From Quercus robur (lineage: Eukaryota; Streptophyta; Magnoliopsida; Fagales; Fagaceae), in the NCBI RefSeq assembly GCF_932294415.1, contig NC_065543.1, positions 43,422,277-43,486,276 on the forward strand: a stretch of 64,000 nt of DNA, in the 5' to 3' direction. Of the stretch, positions 45,541-57,484 are shown in pieces; position 1 is the first letter of the stretch; every line of letters starts with the position of its first letter. The notes under the pieces were generated by a model that did not search any database, was not told the DNA's origin, and was given only the letters and a program-made list of their open reading frames with translations. Made by a program: the position numbers and the translations under genes.

Positions 45541-48500
45541 ATGGTGGCGATATCGCTATACAGAGGGAACCTGCACAGAGTTCCCGACGTGCCTCGCCGA
45601 TGGCTCATGCCAACCCCTAAACTCTCCCTCAAAGACTTCAAGTCTCTCCTTCACCGTCGCTCCAAAGCCCTCTCTCGCCTCCGCTCCACCACCCCTGACC
45701 CGGACCCGAACTCGAGCCAGAACCCCGACCTGAACCAGCAAGCCGAAGCTCCGAAAGAGAACCCGGTTTTGGTTGAGCCTAAGTTGGAAGAAGAAAAGGC
45801 CAGTGATTGCGAAGAAGCCCCGCCGAAGAATGAGGAAAACGATCAGAGAAGAACCGACGGTGGTGATTGCTCGGTGAAACCGGTTGTTGTTGATGCGCCG
45901 GATTTGAAGCCTGAGAAAATCGATTCCGGTGCGGTTGGTGCCGATGTTGACGGACAAGCTTTGCCTGCCGAAACAAAACCGGTTGATTTGGCAATCGCGA
46001 ACCCTAATTCTGAGGTAATCACTTTTTTTTTTTTTTTTTTTTTACCAAGGGCTTTTATGATTGATCTTGAATTGTCTGTGAAGATTGCGTTTTTGCAGAT
46101 GATAGATATAGCTATATCTTCCTAGTCACTAATTCATTTACAAATTGCAATAAAAGAATAACCATTTATTTAGATTTCGACACTTAACAATTGAGTGATT
46201 GACATTATTTTGTATGTATGAATTGGTACAGAAAGATGAAGAGAAAATGACAAATTTTCCATACGATATTGCTTGCTTAAGAAGCTTAGTTTATTTGAGA
46301 GTCAAGAATGTTTGTAATTTGTATTCACCATTAAGAATCTTAGACATGTTATAGAAATAGTGAATCACTAGCGAAACATTGGGGTTCGAGGGAAGCCCGA
46401 GTGGTTTCAGCACTAGGGTTTGAACCCCACCAGCCCTGCTCCCCGAATTTACCTAGCCAAAAAAAAGTACTAGCTAAACATGGGTTATGATTCTGAAAGT
46501 ATGAGTTTTTAAGTTATCGGCCTCTGTTCTTTACAATGTTTGTTTACTGTATTTAACTGTGTTTTTTGGTAGGTAAGCGACAAAGTGGATGTGTTAAACA
46601 AAAAACAGAAAAGGAAAAGGGAGGTTGAAGATAAGTTAGAAAGTTTGAATGCTAAGAAACATAATCTAGTACTAGTGCTAAAGCAGGTAAGCTTTGGTTT
46701 TATACTCCTCTTGTTTGGGTATCTGTTTAGATGTTACATGCATAAGTGCATAACTCATCGCTTTGTGTTGTGTTGGAACTATGTTCTACTGCTCTTCTTT
46801 TTCTTTTTCCCCTTTTTTGCTCTGACAATGATTTTGATAGGTAGATATAATCAATTGGCGGTGGTTGGCAGATCTTGAATGCAGAGGAAGAACTGAAGAG
46901 GCGAAATAGTATGCAAGGAATGGGGATTCGTCCATCTGTTCCACTTCAAGGGGATGGTGCAAATGACATGGGGTCATTGACTAGGCATATTGCTCCAAGG
47001 ATGGGCTCAGAGGCAAATCTTGGTGGAGATATGGAAGGGACAGAAGCTGACGATCCTTTAAATCATAGCATTAATCCTCGCCATGTGCTTCGGACTAGCA
47101 GTATGTCACCATCTTCAGAGTCTCCTCTTCGAAGGCCTGTCTATAATCAACACATGGTAATGTTTACAAATTACTATTACTTGTATCATGTAGCGAAGTA
47201 TCTAAGCATGCTGTTTACTCCAGCTTTAATTTCCTCTGATTTCTTTCACATTTTATTTACCTCTGATTGTTGTGATTGTTTTGTCATTGAGTTTTTGTTG
47301 AGAACTTACAACTTGAGTATGAACATTTTTTATTTAAATATTTAAGGTAGGAGTAGGACTGTCAAATGGGGCAGCCTGAGTTGGTCTCATGTTAAATAAG
47401 CTCATCTCTGAAATTAACCACTCTTTTTTATGCACACCACAGCCTTTTAAATTTTTTACTGCCATACGAAAGACCCGGGTTATAGCCCATTGTAAGGTAC
47501 AAGCTGTGGACCAAGTTCTGGCTGGTCTGACTTAAACAATGGAAACAATAACAGTATAGGAAGTCATTTGTTGCAAGGAGAAAATGAACCATGGCTCAAG
47601 CAACACTTCTTCCAATTGTAAGAACAAAGAGGAGGGTGAAGCAGTATATTTATTGAAAAGAGAAAATGAGCCATAGCTCAAGCGGCAATTCTTCCGATAG
47701 TAAGAACAGAGAGGAGGGTGAAGCAGTATTAGTAAAGCTGTCAAGCACACTTAAGCACACATGCCTCTTAGAGCTTAGGCAGAAAGCACAAGCACTTGCC
47801 TGATTGAAGTATAGCACTCACTATTCAAACATAATATATATAATAGCCTCTAATTGAAAGATTCATAGTATATAATGAAAAGAAGTTATTGACTCTAAAT
47901 AGTAACATATTTATTGAGAGGATTGTTTGAAACTAGGCGTGAAGGTTTTGTTGCATGTACTCTACCAGTACCACTATACTACAGTCTACTGTTAAACGAG
48001 TCCATGTGGTGTAGTACATGTACATGTGTGTTTGTAAGAGATTTAAAAACAGGCTAAATTATTAACCAAGGCAGCTTAGATAAAAGTCATATTATATTCT
48101 ATATAATAAAAGTTGTGTCTTGCACACTATGGTTGTGCCAAGTGCATACCCTCTTCCCTTTTTTTTCTCCTTCCATGTGGATAATCATTTTGTTCATTCA
48201 TTTAAAAATTTTAGACTCTTTCCTGACTAAAGAAAAAGTAGCCATTACTCATTTCAATATGATGGTTGACACATTGGATGACTAGAAGGAGTTTACTAGG
48301 AGCCCTTTGGTTTATTATTATGAAGCACAACATGTTAATGCAAGTATGTAATGTTTATGTGAAGGTTTCACACCCCTCACGTACGAGTTTAGTGGCAATC
48401 GGCAGTCCATCACGCTTTGCTCCCACTGGGCATCCGGGGAATTCTGGAAACCTGCCCACATTATCTGTATCAGGAACAAATTACATTCCATCCTCTCCTT

Positions 48501-48565
48501 CCCCTGCAGCATCTGGTGGTACATCTGCTTTTAGAGATGCTCGGCTACCAAGTCCATGGAATTAG
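45541..48565 (+). CDS. Conserved plant protein of unknown function (four exons)
   Basis: Exons 45541-46014, 46573-46686, 46872-47156 and 48365-48565 all join in phase 0 and give 357 residues. The start MVAISLYRGNLHRVPDVPRR is followed by a basic segment (LSLKDFKSLLHRRSKALSRL). A proline- and acid-rich stretch to about residue 158 comes next. Exon 2 and the start of exon 3 form a short coiled coil (KQKRKREVEDKLESLNAKKH, LNAEEELKRRNSMQ). The rest is S/P/G-rich and ends RDARLPSPWN. There is no signal peptide or membrane segment. I believe the N-terminus is conserved in plants but I cannot name a function. The last intron (1.2 kb) contains a duplicated 80-bp repeat. The exon 4 acceptor (GTGAAG|GTT) is the least certain junction. 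Confidence 0.7.
46388..46450 (+). mobile_element. Possible short SINE remnant in intron 1
   Basis: A-box-like GCCCGAGTGGTTTCAGCAC and B-box-like GGTTTGAACCCC lie 30 bp apart, followed by a short A-run. Too short to be a tRNA gene, and no target duplication found. Confidence 0.3.
47575..47735. repeat. Direct duplication in intron 3
   Basis: Two copies, about 82 bp apart, of GAAAATGARCCATRGCTCAAG...GGAGGGTGAAGCAGTAT. Confidence 0.65.
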
Positions 48566-51100
48566 AAGGTCAGACGTCAACATCCTTCACATAACATCAG
48601 TCTCAAATTTTTTTTTTTTTGGGGTCCCTGTCAAGGTACGTCATCTTCTGATTGGGCAATGCTACCATGCTGAGTTCTGAAATGTCGAGCACCTCTTTGT
48701 TTCAATTTCTCAGAGCCATTATAGTTTCTGTTCAGGAAAATATAAATCCAGGTTTTATTACCCTTTCAGCATTTGTGGTCAACGAGAATCAGAAACTTGT
48801 GTTGTATCATTCTTCTGAATCAGCGCTGTGTGTATTGATGTTGTAAACTAAAAAAAATTTCTTGCAGGCTTGAGCTGTACAAAAGAAAAATGTTCAAGAA
48901 TTGAAAAATTAGACTGATGTATTGTTTTCTTTTTATAATGGTCTTCACATTTTATACTGTTGTCTACCTTTGGAAAATAGTACTCTAGTTATCTAAGTTA
49001 CGACTTACAAGTGAGATCTATATATCTATCTTTAATGTTCAATCTGTGTAGAGAAAGATATAGATGTGCTTTGTGATGGTGCTGTTGAGACATCGTTGCA
49101 TGAGATCGAATTGAATTCCTTACATAGTCTAGAGACTCTTCAATGGAAGAATCTTTTGACAACCATTTGAGCATTCTAACCAAACATCATGTTTATCAAA
49201 TTCAAATGCGTGGAATAGACTTCGCTGTTTCTCAAAAAAATTATTTAAAAGAATGATAAAAACCTGCTTTTGTTGGACTTGAGTCTGAAAAGTCAGTGGG
49301 GGTGGGGGAGGAGACATACTTTTTCGGAACTTATTGCACTCTTGGGACCCATGCATGATGATTTTCATTTTCTTACCTAAAAGCCAAACTTTAGCCCAAA
49401 TGCACAAGAATTCAGAGTTATACTTCTGACCAATGTATAGATTTTACTGGAATTTATGCCCAAAAAGAGCAAATAAAATTTCTTGAAATATCTTTTCCGC
49501 TGAATTGTTTTCTTTTTTCTTTTGTAGTCTTCTTTTATTCACTAAATGTGGTGTATTTGGATGTAATTTTGGGTTAACATCCCAAATGAGAAAGATGAAC
49601 TCTAAACCATGTAAAACACAGCAGTAATGTCGTTATTGCACATGTATTAGCCAGCTAAGCCTTAGTTGATTGGCAAGTCTGGTTAGAAGATGTTCCACCT
49701 GATGTTTTAGCTGTTATTCTTCGACATGTTTCTTTATTAATATTCATCAATAAAGCCTTACTGGCATGTTTCTCAAAAAAAAAAAAAAGATCAACTCTAA
49801 ACCAGTTTGATGAAATCTTCTCCAGTCCACTTGTATGGATGTAGAGGTCAGGGAGGTTACACCACATGTTCTTGTTTAGAAAATTCAAAACTGTTTTTGT
49901 TTCTCGTGATGTATGTCTTTTTGTTAACATTTGTGTGTACCTCTTAATACATGTTTCCAAAAATAATCAATTAGCAGGAATGGCCTGCAAAAATCGGCGT
50001 GAAATTAAAGGACACGTAGCAATAAGATATAAGAAAGGAAATAATGAGAGCCATGTGCTTCAATGCTTCTGTAGAAGACACTGTCGTTGGTTATGGTCAT
50101 TTGCCCTATTTTTATTGCCCATCACGACGAAATCTATTACAAATTTTGGGTAATCCTAGTCAGCTTCTACCAAAAAGTAGATGCCATTATGGTATTTCTC
50201 TCTCCTAATTCTTATTTTTCATGATTCGATGCATGATCTACATTACAATTTAAAAAGTTCGATAATACATAACCGCCGCAACTGTATCACCAAACTTGTA
50301 GTAACTTCTGCTCAGCGAGCAAAGAAATTGTAATCAGATAAATTAAATTACCTTTTTGAGGCAATTAAAGTATTACACTTCCCACAGTCCAAGAAGTAAT
50401 TTGAGTTCCGGTAACAATTTTGTTCTAAGAGAAATTTTTTAGGTATTTTCATAATATAACAAAATGATGTTCTCTTCTTTTACGGTGAACTTCACAATGA
50501 ATTCAATAAGTAAATTCTATCATGAATATGAGAGTAAGAAGCATCATTTATCATTTTTGGATAATATCTAAGAAGTACTCTTGTTTAAGAATTATTATCT
50601 TTTTTGAATTCTTTCATATAAAAATCACACATGTGAGATGAAATCTATGGGCCATTCAGAGGGAAGTGATTAAATAATCCATAGAAGGTTTGTAAAGAAA
50701 GTTTTCAATTATAGGATCCTCTCACTTTCAAGTCAAGTAAAATCAAGATTAATTTTCTTTCTTGAATGCGATGGTATGTATTATGCTGACGTTAATGCAT
50801 CTTTAACAAACACATGGATATTTTTATAATTAATACCTAAAACTAATCAAGTCAACAGTCAAACCCAAGCACAAACCTCCCATGTCCTCCGCCCCCGGCG
50901 CATGTTAGAACAAAACAGCGATAGATCTCACACTCGTCACCACACAAGTCCCTATCTCAATGGAACCCCACCACTGACCATTTTCCATGTACCCCAAACT
51001 CATATACTCTCTCCTCCCCCAAGTCCCAATACCCAACCACCTTATATTCCCCTCCATTTTCCCTTGAACCAATTCCTAATTTTTCCCATTCCCCACCAAC
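48566..51100. other. Intergenic region
   Basis: Includes the 3' flank of the preceding gene and the promoter of the dynein gene. Short open frames on both strands have no domain. The last 200 bp are C-rich (CT/CCA tracts), typical of a plant 5' leader. No RNA gene or element is supported. Confidence 0.45.
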
Positions 51101-52186
51101 ATGGCTCACCACACCACCCAAAGGCGCATCTTAGCAAAACCAGAAGAAGAACCCAAACTCAAACCATCCATGGATCCCACTCTCATCAAAAAGCACCCCA
51201 AACCCACCACCACCACCACTTCTCACCACCACATAAGACCAAACCCAGATCCCCCTTTACACTCTAAACCCTCCTCTTTCATGTCCCACAACTTCTCTAG
51301 ATTAAACCCATATCACAGAAAAGCACATAAACCCCAAAACCCCACCAATCCACATCCAACCCCATGTGTTATGGACACCCATTTACAAGCCAAAGCCTTG
51401 ACTGTTTCTGTTGATTCCTCCATGTTTTCCTTAACCAAATCAAACCACCTCACCAGAACAACTATTGCTCCAAAGCTTGAAAAAGACAGCACCAAAGCAA
51501 GAAAGGAGGTCTCTAAAGAGAAACTCAAGAAAGAGTTGGATAAGAAAAAGTTTCATGAGGTGAAAGTGAATGAAAAAAAGAAAGAAACCCGTGAAGAGCT
51601 TGATGTTAAGAGATTGTCAGAGAAATTGAAGGATGTAGAAATGAAGGATCTTCAAGATTGTCGTGAAAGTAAGAGAGTTTCAGTTTCATTAGCTGTGAGA
51701 GGAGGCAGAAGGAGGTCTTTCTCTGACTCACAGGTTGACTTAGCAGATATCCTTGCAAGCAATGGTGTGAAAGTGGTTTCAGCTGATATGCCACCATTTA
51801 TGCAGATCCATGTTGTGGATTGTGCTAGAAAGGCTTATGATAGTATGGAAAAGTTCACTTCCAAGACCCTTGCTTTGACTCTCAAAAAGGTAATCAATTG
51901 TTGTTAATTGCAATGTAATTAGTTCATATTTTGATCATGAATCTATTATCTACTTGAGATTTTTTTGTTGATGTTATGTGAGTCGATTGATGTGGTAAAA
52001 GATTTTTGTGGGGTGGTTGTGATTTTGCAGGAATTTGATGGGGTGTATGGGCCAGCATGGCACTGTATTGTGGGGACAAGTTTTGGGTCTTTTGTTACTC
52101 ATTCAGTAGGTGGGTTCATGTATTTCTCAATGGATCAAAAGCTGTACATCCTCTTATTCAAGACCACTGTACAAAGAGCAGATTGA
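51101..52186 (+). CDS. LC8-type dynein light chain with long N-terminal extension
   Basis: Two exons, 51101-51889 and 52031-52186, join in phase 0 to 314 residues. The last 85 or so residues are a dynein light chain LC8 domain (VKVVSADMPPFMQIHVVDCA, then EFDGVYGPAWHCIVGTSFGS and LYILLFKTT), with the intron in the middle of the domain. LC8 proteins are homodimeric hubs that bind short peptide motifs. Plants lack axonemal and cytoplasmic dynein heavy chains, so the role is probably as a hub and not a motor part. The N-terminal 220 residues are an extension: first P/H/T-rich and basic, then a strongly charged K/E helix (SKEKLKKELDKKKFHEVKVN). Standard LC8 is about 90 residues. No signal peptide or membrane segment. 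Confidence 0.88.
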
Positions 52187-52538
52187 GGCGATGATTAGGG
52201 ACAGTTGGAAGTAAGAATATATTTTTAGAATAGGAAGTTTTGGAAGGCTATAAAACTAAAAGTAGATATCTCCTTAGCTGCTTGTACATGGGTTTTGTTC
52301 AGGAAAAGATGAAAATATGATGGACAGATATGATGGAAGATTTTCTTTTCTTTCTTTTTTGTTCAAAGGGCATTTTTTAAGTGGTCTAGGACTTTTACTT
52401 TCATGTAAATGTTGGGGTTCAAAAATAGATAGCCCCTTTTTACTGTAGTACATGCTTTGTTGTTATTATGTTCTGCTTCATATATTTCATAATTGGTATT
52501 TTTCTTCTTCCTGATTTGCTTTAACACCATAAAATATC

Positions 52539-53578
52539 GAGTCTTTTGGGTTAATATTGCAAAATCTAAATTTAATTTGCGTTATAGGTACTGTTTGAAC
52601 TTAATTGGGGAATTGAGGAAAGAGAAAGAATTTCGGCAACAGTGTTGTCGAAATTCAACAAAAGTAGGAGAGAGAAAGAGAAAAAGTTGGAGAGAGAAAG
52701 AAGAGGAATTTCGGCAACGCTGTTACCGAAATTCCTCTGCCCAAATTCCTGCCCGGTCCTGTGTAAAAAAGCAATTGCGGCAATGGGAATTTCGGCAATC
52801 CCATTGCCACAATTCTTCTCTTTTTTTTTTTTTTTTTCCTCACATTTTCGGCAATGGGATTGCTGAAATAGGTGAAAATTTTCTACACCTATTTCGGCAA
52901 TCCCATTGCCACAATTCTATTATTTATTTATTTATTTTTTTAAGAAATGATAGGTACACACAATTTTTACAATATTTTTTACAACAAATTTTAAGTAGCA
53001 GGTTGTTATTATTAGATTAAAAAAGTAATCTCAGTGTTAAAATCAAATTTGAACTAATAATAACTAATCACCTGTGATTTGTTGTGAAAGTATTATAAAA
53101 ATATTGTGAACGTAACACTTTTTTTAAAATTTCTTCCCAGATTTCGACAACAACATTTTTTTTTTCCTCTCATTTTCGGCAATGACATTGCCATAATTCC
53201 ATTCAATTTTTTCCCCATTTTCGGCAATGCCATTGCCACAATTACCAAAAAAAAAAATTTCTTTTTTTTTTTTTCCCTATTTCGACAATGACATTACCGC
53301 AATTGCTTTTTTACACAGGACCGGGTAGGAATTTCGGTAACAGCATTGCCGAAATTCCTCTTCTTTCTCTCTCCAACTTTTTCTCTTTCTCTCTCCTACT
53401 TTTGTTGAATTTCGGCAACACTATTGCCGAAATTCTTTCTCTTTCCTCAATTCCCCAATTAAGTTCAAACAGTACCTATAACGCAAATTAAGTTCAGATT
53501 TTGCAATATTAACCCAGTTCAAACAGTACCTATAACGCAAATTAAGTTCAGATTTTGCAATATTAACCCAAAAGACTC
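52539..53578. mobile_element. Foldback element made of nested palindromes
   Basis: Long inverted arms begin GAGTCTTTTGGGTTAATATT and run about 280 bp (52539-52800 against 53300-53578). Inside the arms and the centre are about ten short palindromes of the form AATTTCGGCAAY...RTTGCCGAAATT, each about 27 bp. They lie near 52628, 52706, 52789, 52846, 52889, 53172, 53216, 53278, 53327 and 53407. The right arm carries an extra 54-bp tandem duplication at its end. No target duplication is clear and no transposase is encoded. It starts about 350 bp downstream of the dynein light chain stop codon. Open frames through it are artefacts of the repeats. Confidence 0.7.
52945..53123. mobile_element. MITE nested inside the foldback element
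   Basis: Imperfect inverted arms (GGTACACACAATTTTTACAA left; right arm inverted reads GTTACGTTCACAATATTTTT) interrupt the palindrome units. The composition is AT-rich, unlike the host element. Confidence 0.55.
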
Positions 53579-54659
53579 AAGATGTTTTAAAGTTAAAAGT
53601 TGAGCAATCAATCTCATTATCTTATTCAAAATTGTAAATAACATCCTACAGTTTTTATTAATATTTGTCAAATTTAAAATAATCTTTCCATCAAATGGTC
53701 TTCTAAGTTCTAACTTCTCTCCTAACCACTCCTATGCAGTGATGATTTAACCTTGTAAAGCACTCAAAAATTGTTAAATTTCTTCTTATGTTAAATTCAA
53801 TGTGAATAAAATTGAAAACAGTAATCAAGTGAAAGTTGATTACTGTATCCAATAATTTCATTATCCTCTACTATTAGTTGCATTTAATGCTTTAGAAGTC
53901 TGGTTGTACCCAATAATTTCACCTCACGTAAGTGGTTGTAGCATCACCTGCATTTCAGCACATAGCAGGAATTTTACATCAAGAGGGAATGGTATCTTTG
54001 AGGGCCTGTTTAATTAAAGATTCTTCTTGTTGTAAATAAATGTGTTACTTTGGTTTCACCATCGAAGCGTACTGTGAATGTGCCATGCTGTGTTTTTTAC
54101 TGACCAAAGGCAGCCCAAAAAAAAAAGGATACAATATTTTTCTTTCACTATTGTTGCTATAATTTGTTGTAATTAAAACAAAATCATTTTAACTTTTTTT
54201 TTTTTGAGAATTAAAATCATTTTAAGTTGAATCTCTCGCTAAATCACAAGAAATCATGCTTGAAAAATGTGTAAAATTTTTGGGTAAACTAAGACTTTAT
54301 TTTTAAAATTAACAAATAAAAAGCACAAAAACGATACCCTTCTCACTCACTCACTCATTCATTGACAATTGACAGTTTCAAGTGTCCTGATCATATCTGA
54401 GGCCGATCATGTCCTATCTGCAGAAGCATTTATTTTAAGGAGGTGAAAATTGTGGTGCTAGGACCACAGCAATAAAACATATTTGGATGCACATTCTTTC
54501 TTTTGACCTCCTTTGACTTGATACTAATTCTATTGGATCTTGATTATAAGCAAATTTATTGCTTATATTTCTTCTAAAAAAATTTATTTTTTATTTTTCT
54601 TGTTTTTTTTGGGTCTTATGTGAATTTTTTACTTATTTTATTTAATTTTTACCTTTTAT
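53579..54659. other. Gene-free intergenic region
   Basis: AT-rich. No gene, RNA or element end could be supported. Confidence 0.4.
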
Positions 54660-57484
54660 CTACAGTAATTTTGATAAAGAACTGATAAGCTAAGGCTAGG
54701 GGTTTGTTTAATGCTTCACACACTTCCTAGTATGAGGCAGGAAAACAGTTTTAAGCAGTCTCTAGTCTAACTGGAGAAGCATTAAATGGATCTATAGGCA
54801 TGAAATTTGCTCTAGCATAAATTTTGTGCTTTTGTCAGTTTAACAAGGCACTCCAAAGAAATAAGAATTGGCTCAATGATTAGGAAAAGTCTTAAAAAAA
54901 ACCCAGATCATATGCTTGCAGCTTTCAACAAATGTTTCTTCTAAAAACAAAAGCTTTCAACAAATGTGTCATGTTGTTATCATTTTTAAGATCAATAGAA
55001 TTTAACTATGTGATTCATTGATCAATGTAATCACATTGTTACATTGTTGAATTTAATTGAGAAAATTAACAACTATATGCCTAAATTTTTATTCTTTTGT
55101 CTGTGAGACATGCATGGAATCCAATATAATTGATGGATAGTCAAAGGCTCAAAGGACCCTAAGAGTTGGGACTAGTGCTACTGTTGATAGAGAAGTCCAT
55201 CAGTCATTAATGGAATAGTAGTTGTGGTAGCTCGGCCTAGGACTGGAAACCATACCCAAAATTTAGTCAGTGTAGGCCTCAAGTTATTGACACCATCGAC
55301 ACCTAAACTACATAGATAAACCCGTTAGTCTATTTGTTTAGCTAGGCCATTTATGCCTGTTTTAGACTTTTTTTTTAGGGCCTGTTATAGACTTATAGAC
55401 ACCAATTTCTGTGTGTGTGTGAGAATTGAATTGGCCCAAAAGCGAAAAAAGGTATTAGGATCAAATTTTGCTTACCTAAGTATAATCACAAGGGAATCAA
55501 AATCCTTGTGTTCCACACCACATATGACATTATTTGTTCTCATCTTTTCCTGCAAAGAAGTTACTTAGTTTATTTTATTTTATTTCTTCAAAATCAGGAA
55601 TGAATTTTTGGCTATTAATTTATAGTTGAAGGTTTTCTGCCTTTCAAACAACGGAAAGCATGAATCCTAAGAATTCAAACATTCACTTCTTCATGACAAT
55701 AGTTTTACAACCAGGTTCTGTTTCCATTTAGCTTAAGAAAAATAGGGAGGAGAGGGGGGGCAAGAATTTTGATCAGTAAATAAGGGGAAGAACTCAAATT
55801 GCACCAATGTGGTACTGAGGACATAACTATGTGTTTCTATTTGACACAAAAAGAAAAATGTCAAAAAATTAGATTTTATTCTAATTAGGCCTTTTTTTTA
55901 TGAGGTTATTCAAACTACATCTTATTATAACTTAGACTGAACCCCTAACTTCATAAAAGTTTTTTGAAGCCTAAAAAATAAAAAAATTTATCAATAGAAG
56001 AATTATATATTTTAATTTTACATTTAGGCATATTTATGAGTTCTAGGATAAAACAAAAATTCACAACATTTTCAAATTAGCCTATCACTGCACATGTGGG
56101 CTATTAAAAGAAATTCCAAATTGCATATTAGATGAGACTCATGTTTGAGGTGATATGTTAATTTTTGAATGTGAAATTATTGTCAAATTTTACTGTGTCC
56201 CTATTTTATTGCATATTTATATGGCATTAAAGACTCAACCAGCATGTATAACATTCCTAAATTGCGCATAGTATTCTAATTGGACTTGAATGTGACCGTA
56301 AAAACCATATAAAATAAGGAAATATTACTTAATGTTTAAAAATATCAAAAATTGACACCATTGTGATGTCCTTCTTAACATTTATTGATGTGCTCGTTGT
56401 TTCAAGCTTGATGTAGAATTGGAGAATGGTAGATGAAGCAAATCAAGTGTGGATAAAGCTTCCGATGGTGCATTTGTTACAACATTTAGCAAAAGTTCTT
56501 TATCATAAAATCCCTAAATGCCTACACCGTAATAATTCTGTAATACCTTAAATTTGGTTTTGTGTGAAGATTTGGGTTGTGAATGCGTTGTGTGGACATG
56601 TACTGAATCATTTTTATTGTCTTTAGAATAATCAAGAATGTATAAATAGTTATAATGAATGTTTGAATTATTTATTTTTGTAATTGACTACACATCAATT
56701 TGTAAGTTTTATATAATAAAATTCGAAGTATTCATAAAATTTGTAATACAATATAGTGATATACAAACCTTATAGTTTGTTTTTGCTAATTTGATAATTG
56801 GGGGATTTAGGATTTAAATCCTGAATGTCTTTTTTAAAACACCAAAAAGTGTCATCCAATTGAACTACCAAGTTCTTGGTTATTTACATATATTTAAGAA
56901 ACTTTTATTGTTAAGCACTATCTTTGTTCTTTATAGTTTTCTTCCGTTCTTGTCTGTTTGCCTTTTTGCAATCTTTATTTCCGAAAAAAAAAAAAAAAAA
57001 AAAAACAAACAAAAACAAAACATAATGATGTAGAAATGTTCCTTTGACTGAGTTCAATATATAAAAAATATATTTTTTGAGAAACTATATATAATATATT
57101 TGAGACTAAAGTTTAATGTTGTTCCAATCGGGAGGAGCAAAAAGATGTATTAGTCAATATTAATTCATTGTCAAGAACAGTTGAAGATTATTTATTCATA
57201 TTATTCTAATAAATAATATTCATAAATAATATTCAACTGTTGAATATTATATAGATCATAGATGTCATCATGGCGTTCGTGTAGAAATAGAATGGATTAG
57301 ATGGAAAAAAATGTCATGGCTTACGTATGCAAACGTTTAGCAAGACTGAGAAAGAGACAATTCAATGAGCCAAAATTATAAATACCAATCAGCTTTAACA
57401 TTTTTTTAAACCAACTTCAAACCACAAATTTAATTAAGGTATCTTCTGCATTAATTGGTGGTACATACTTTAAGCTCATAACAA
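54660..57484. repeat. Upstream duplicated block, copy 1
   Basis: About 2.8 kb ending at the SDR start codon, closely matching 61146-64000 in the same order and orientation. Offsets are about 6.5 kb. Copy 1 lacks about 60-80 bp present near 62320-62400 and has an extra palindromic insert at 57177-57241. It contains the SDR promoter; no gene lies inside. Confidence 0.92.

Noticed and set aside
52493-53020. ORFs with repeated FRQ/RQSHCHNS motifs
   Set aside because: They read through the palindrome units of the foldback element and occur on both strands.
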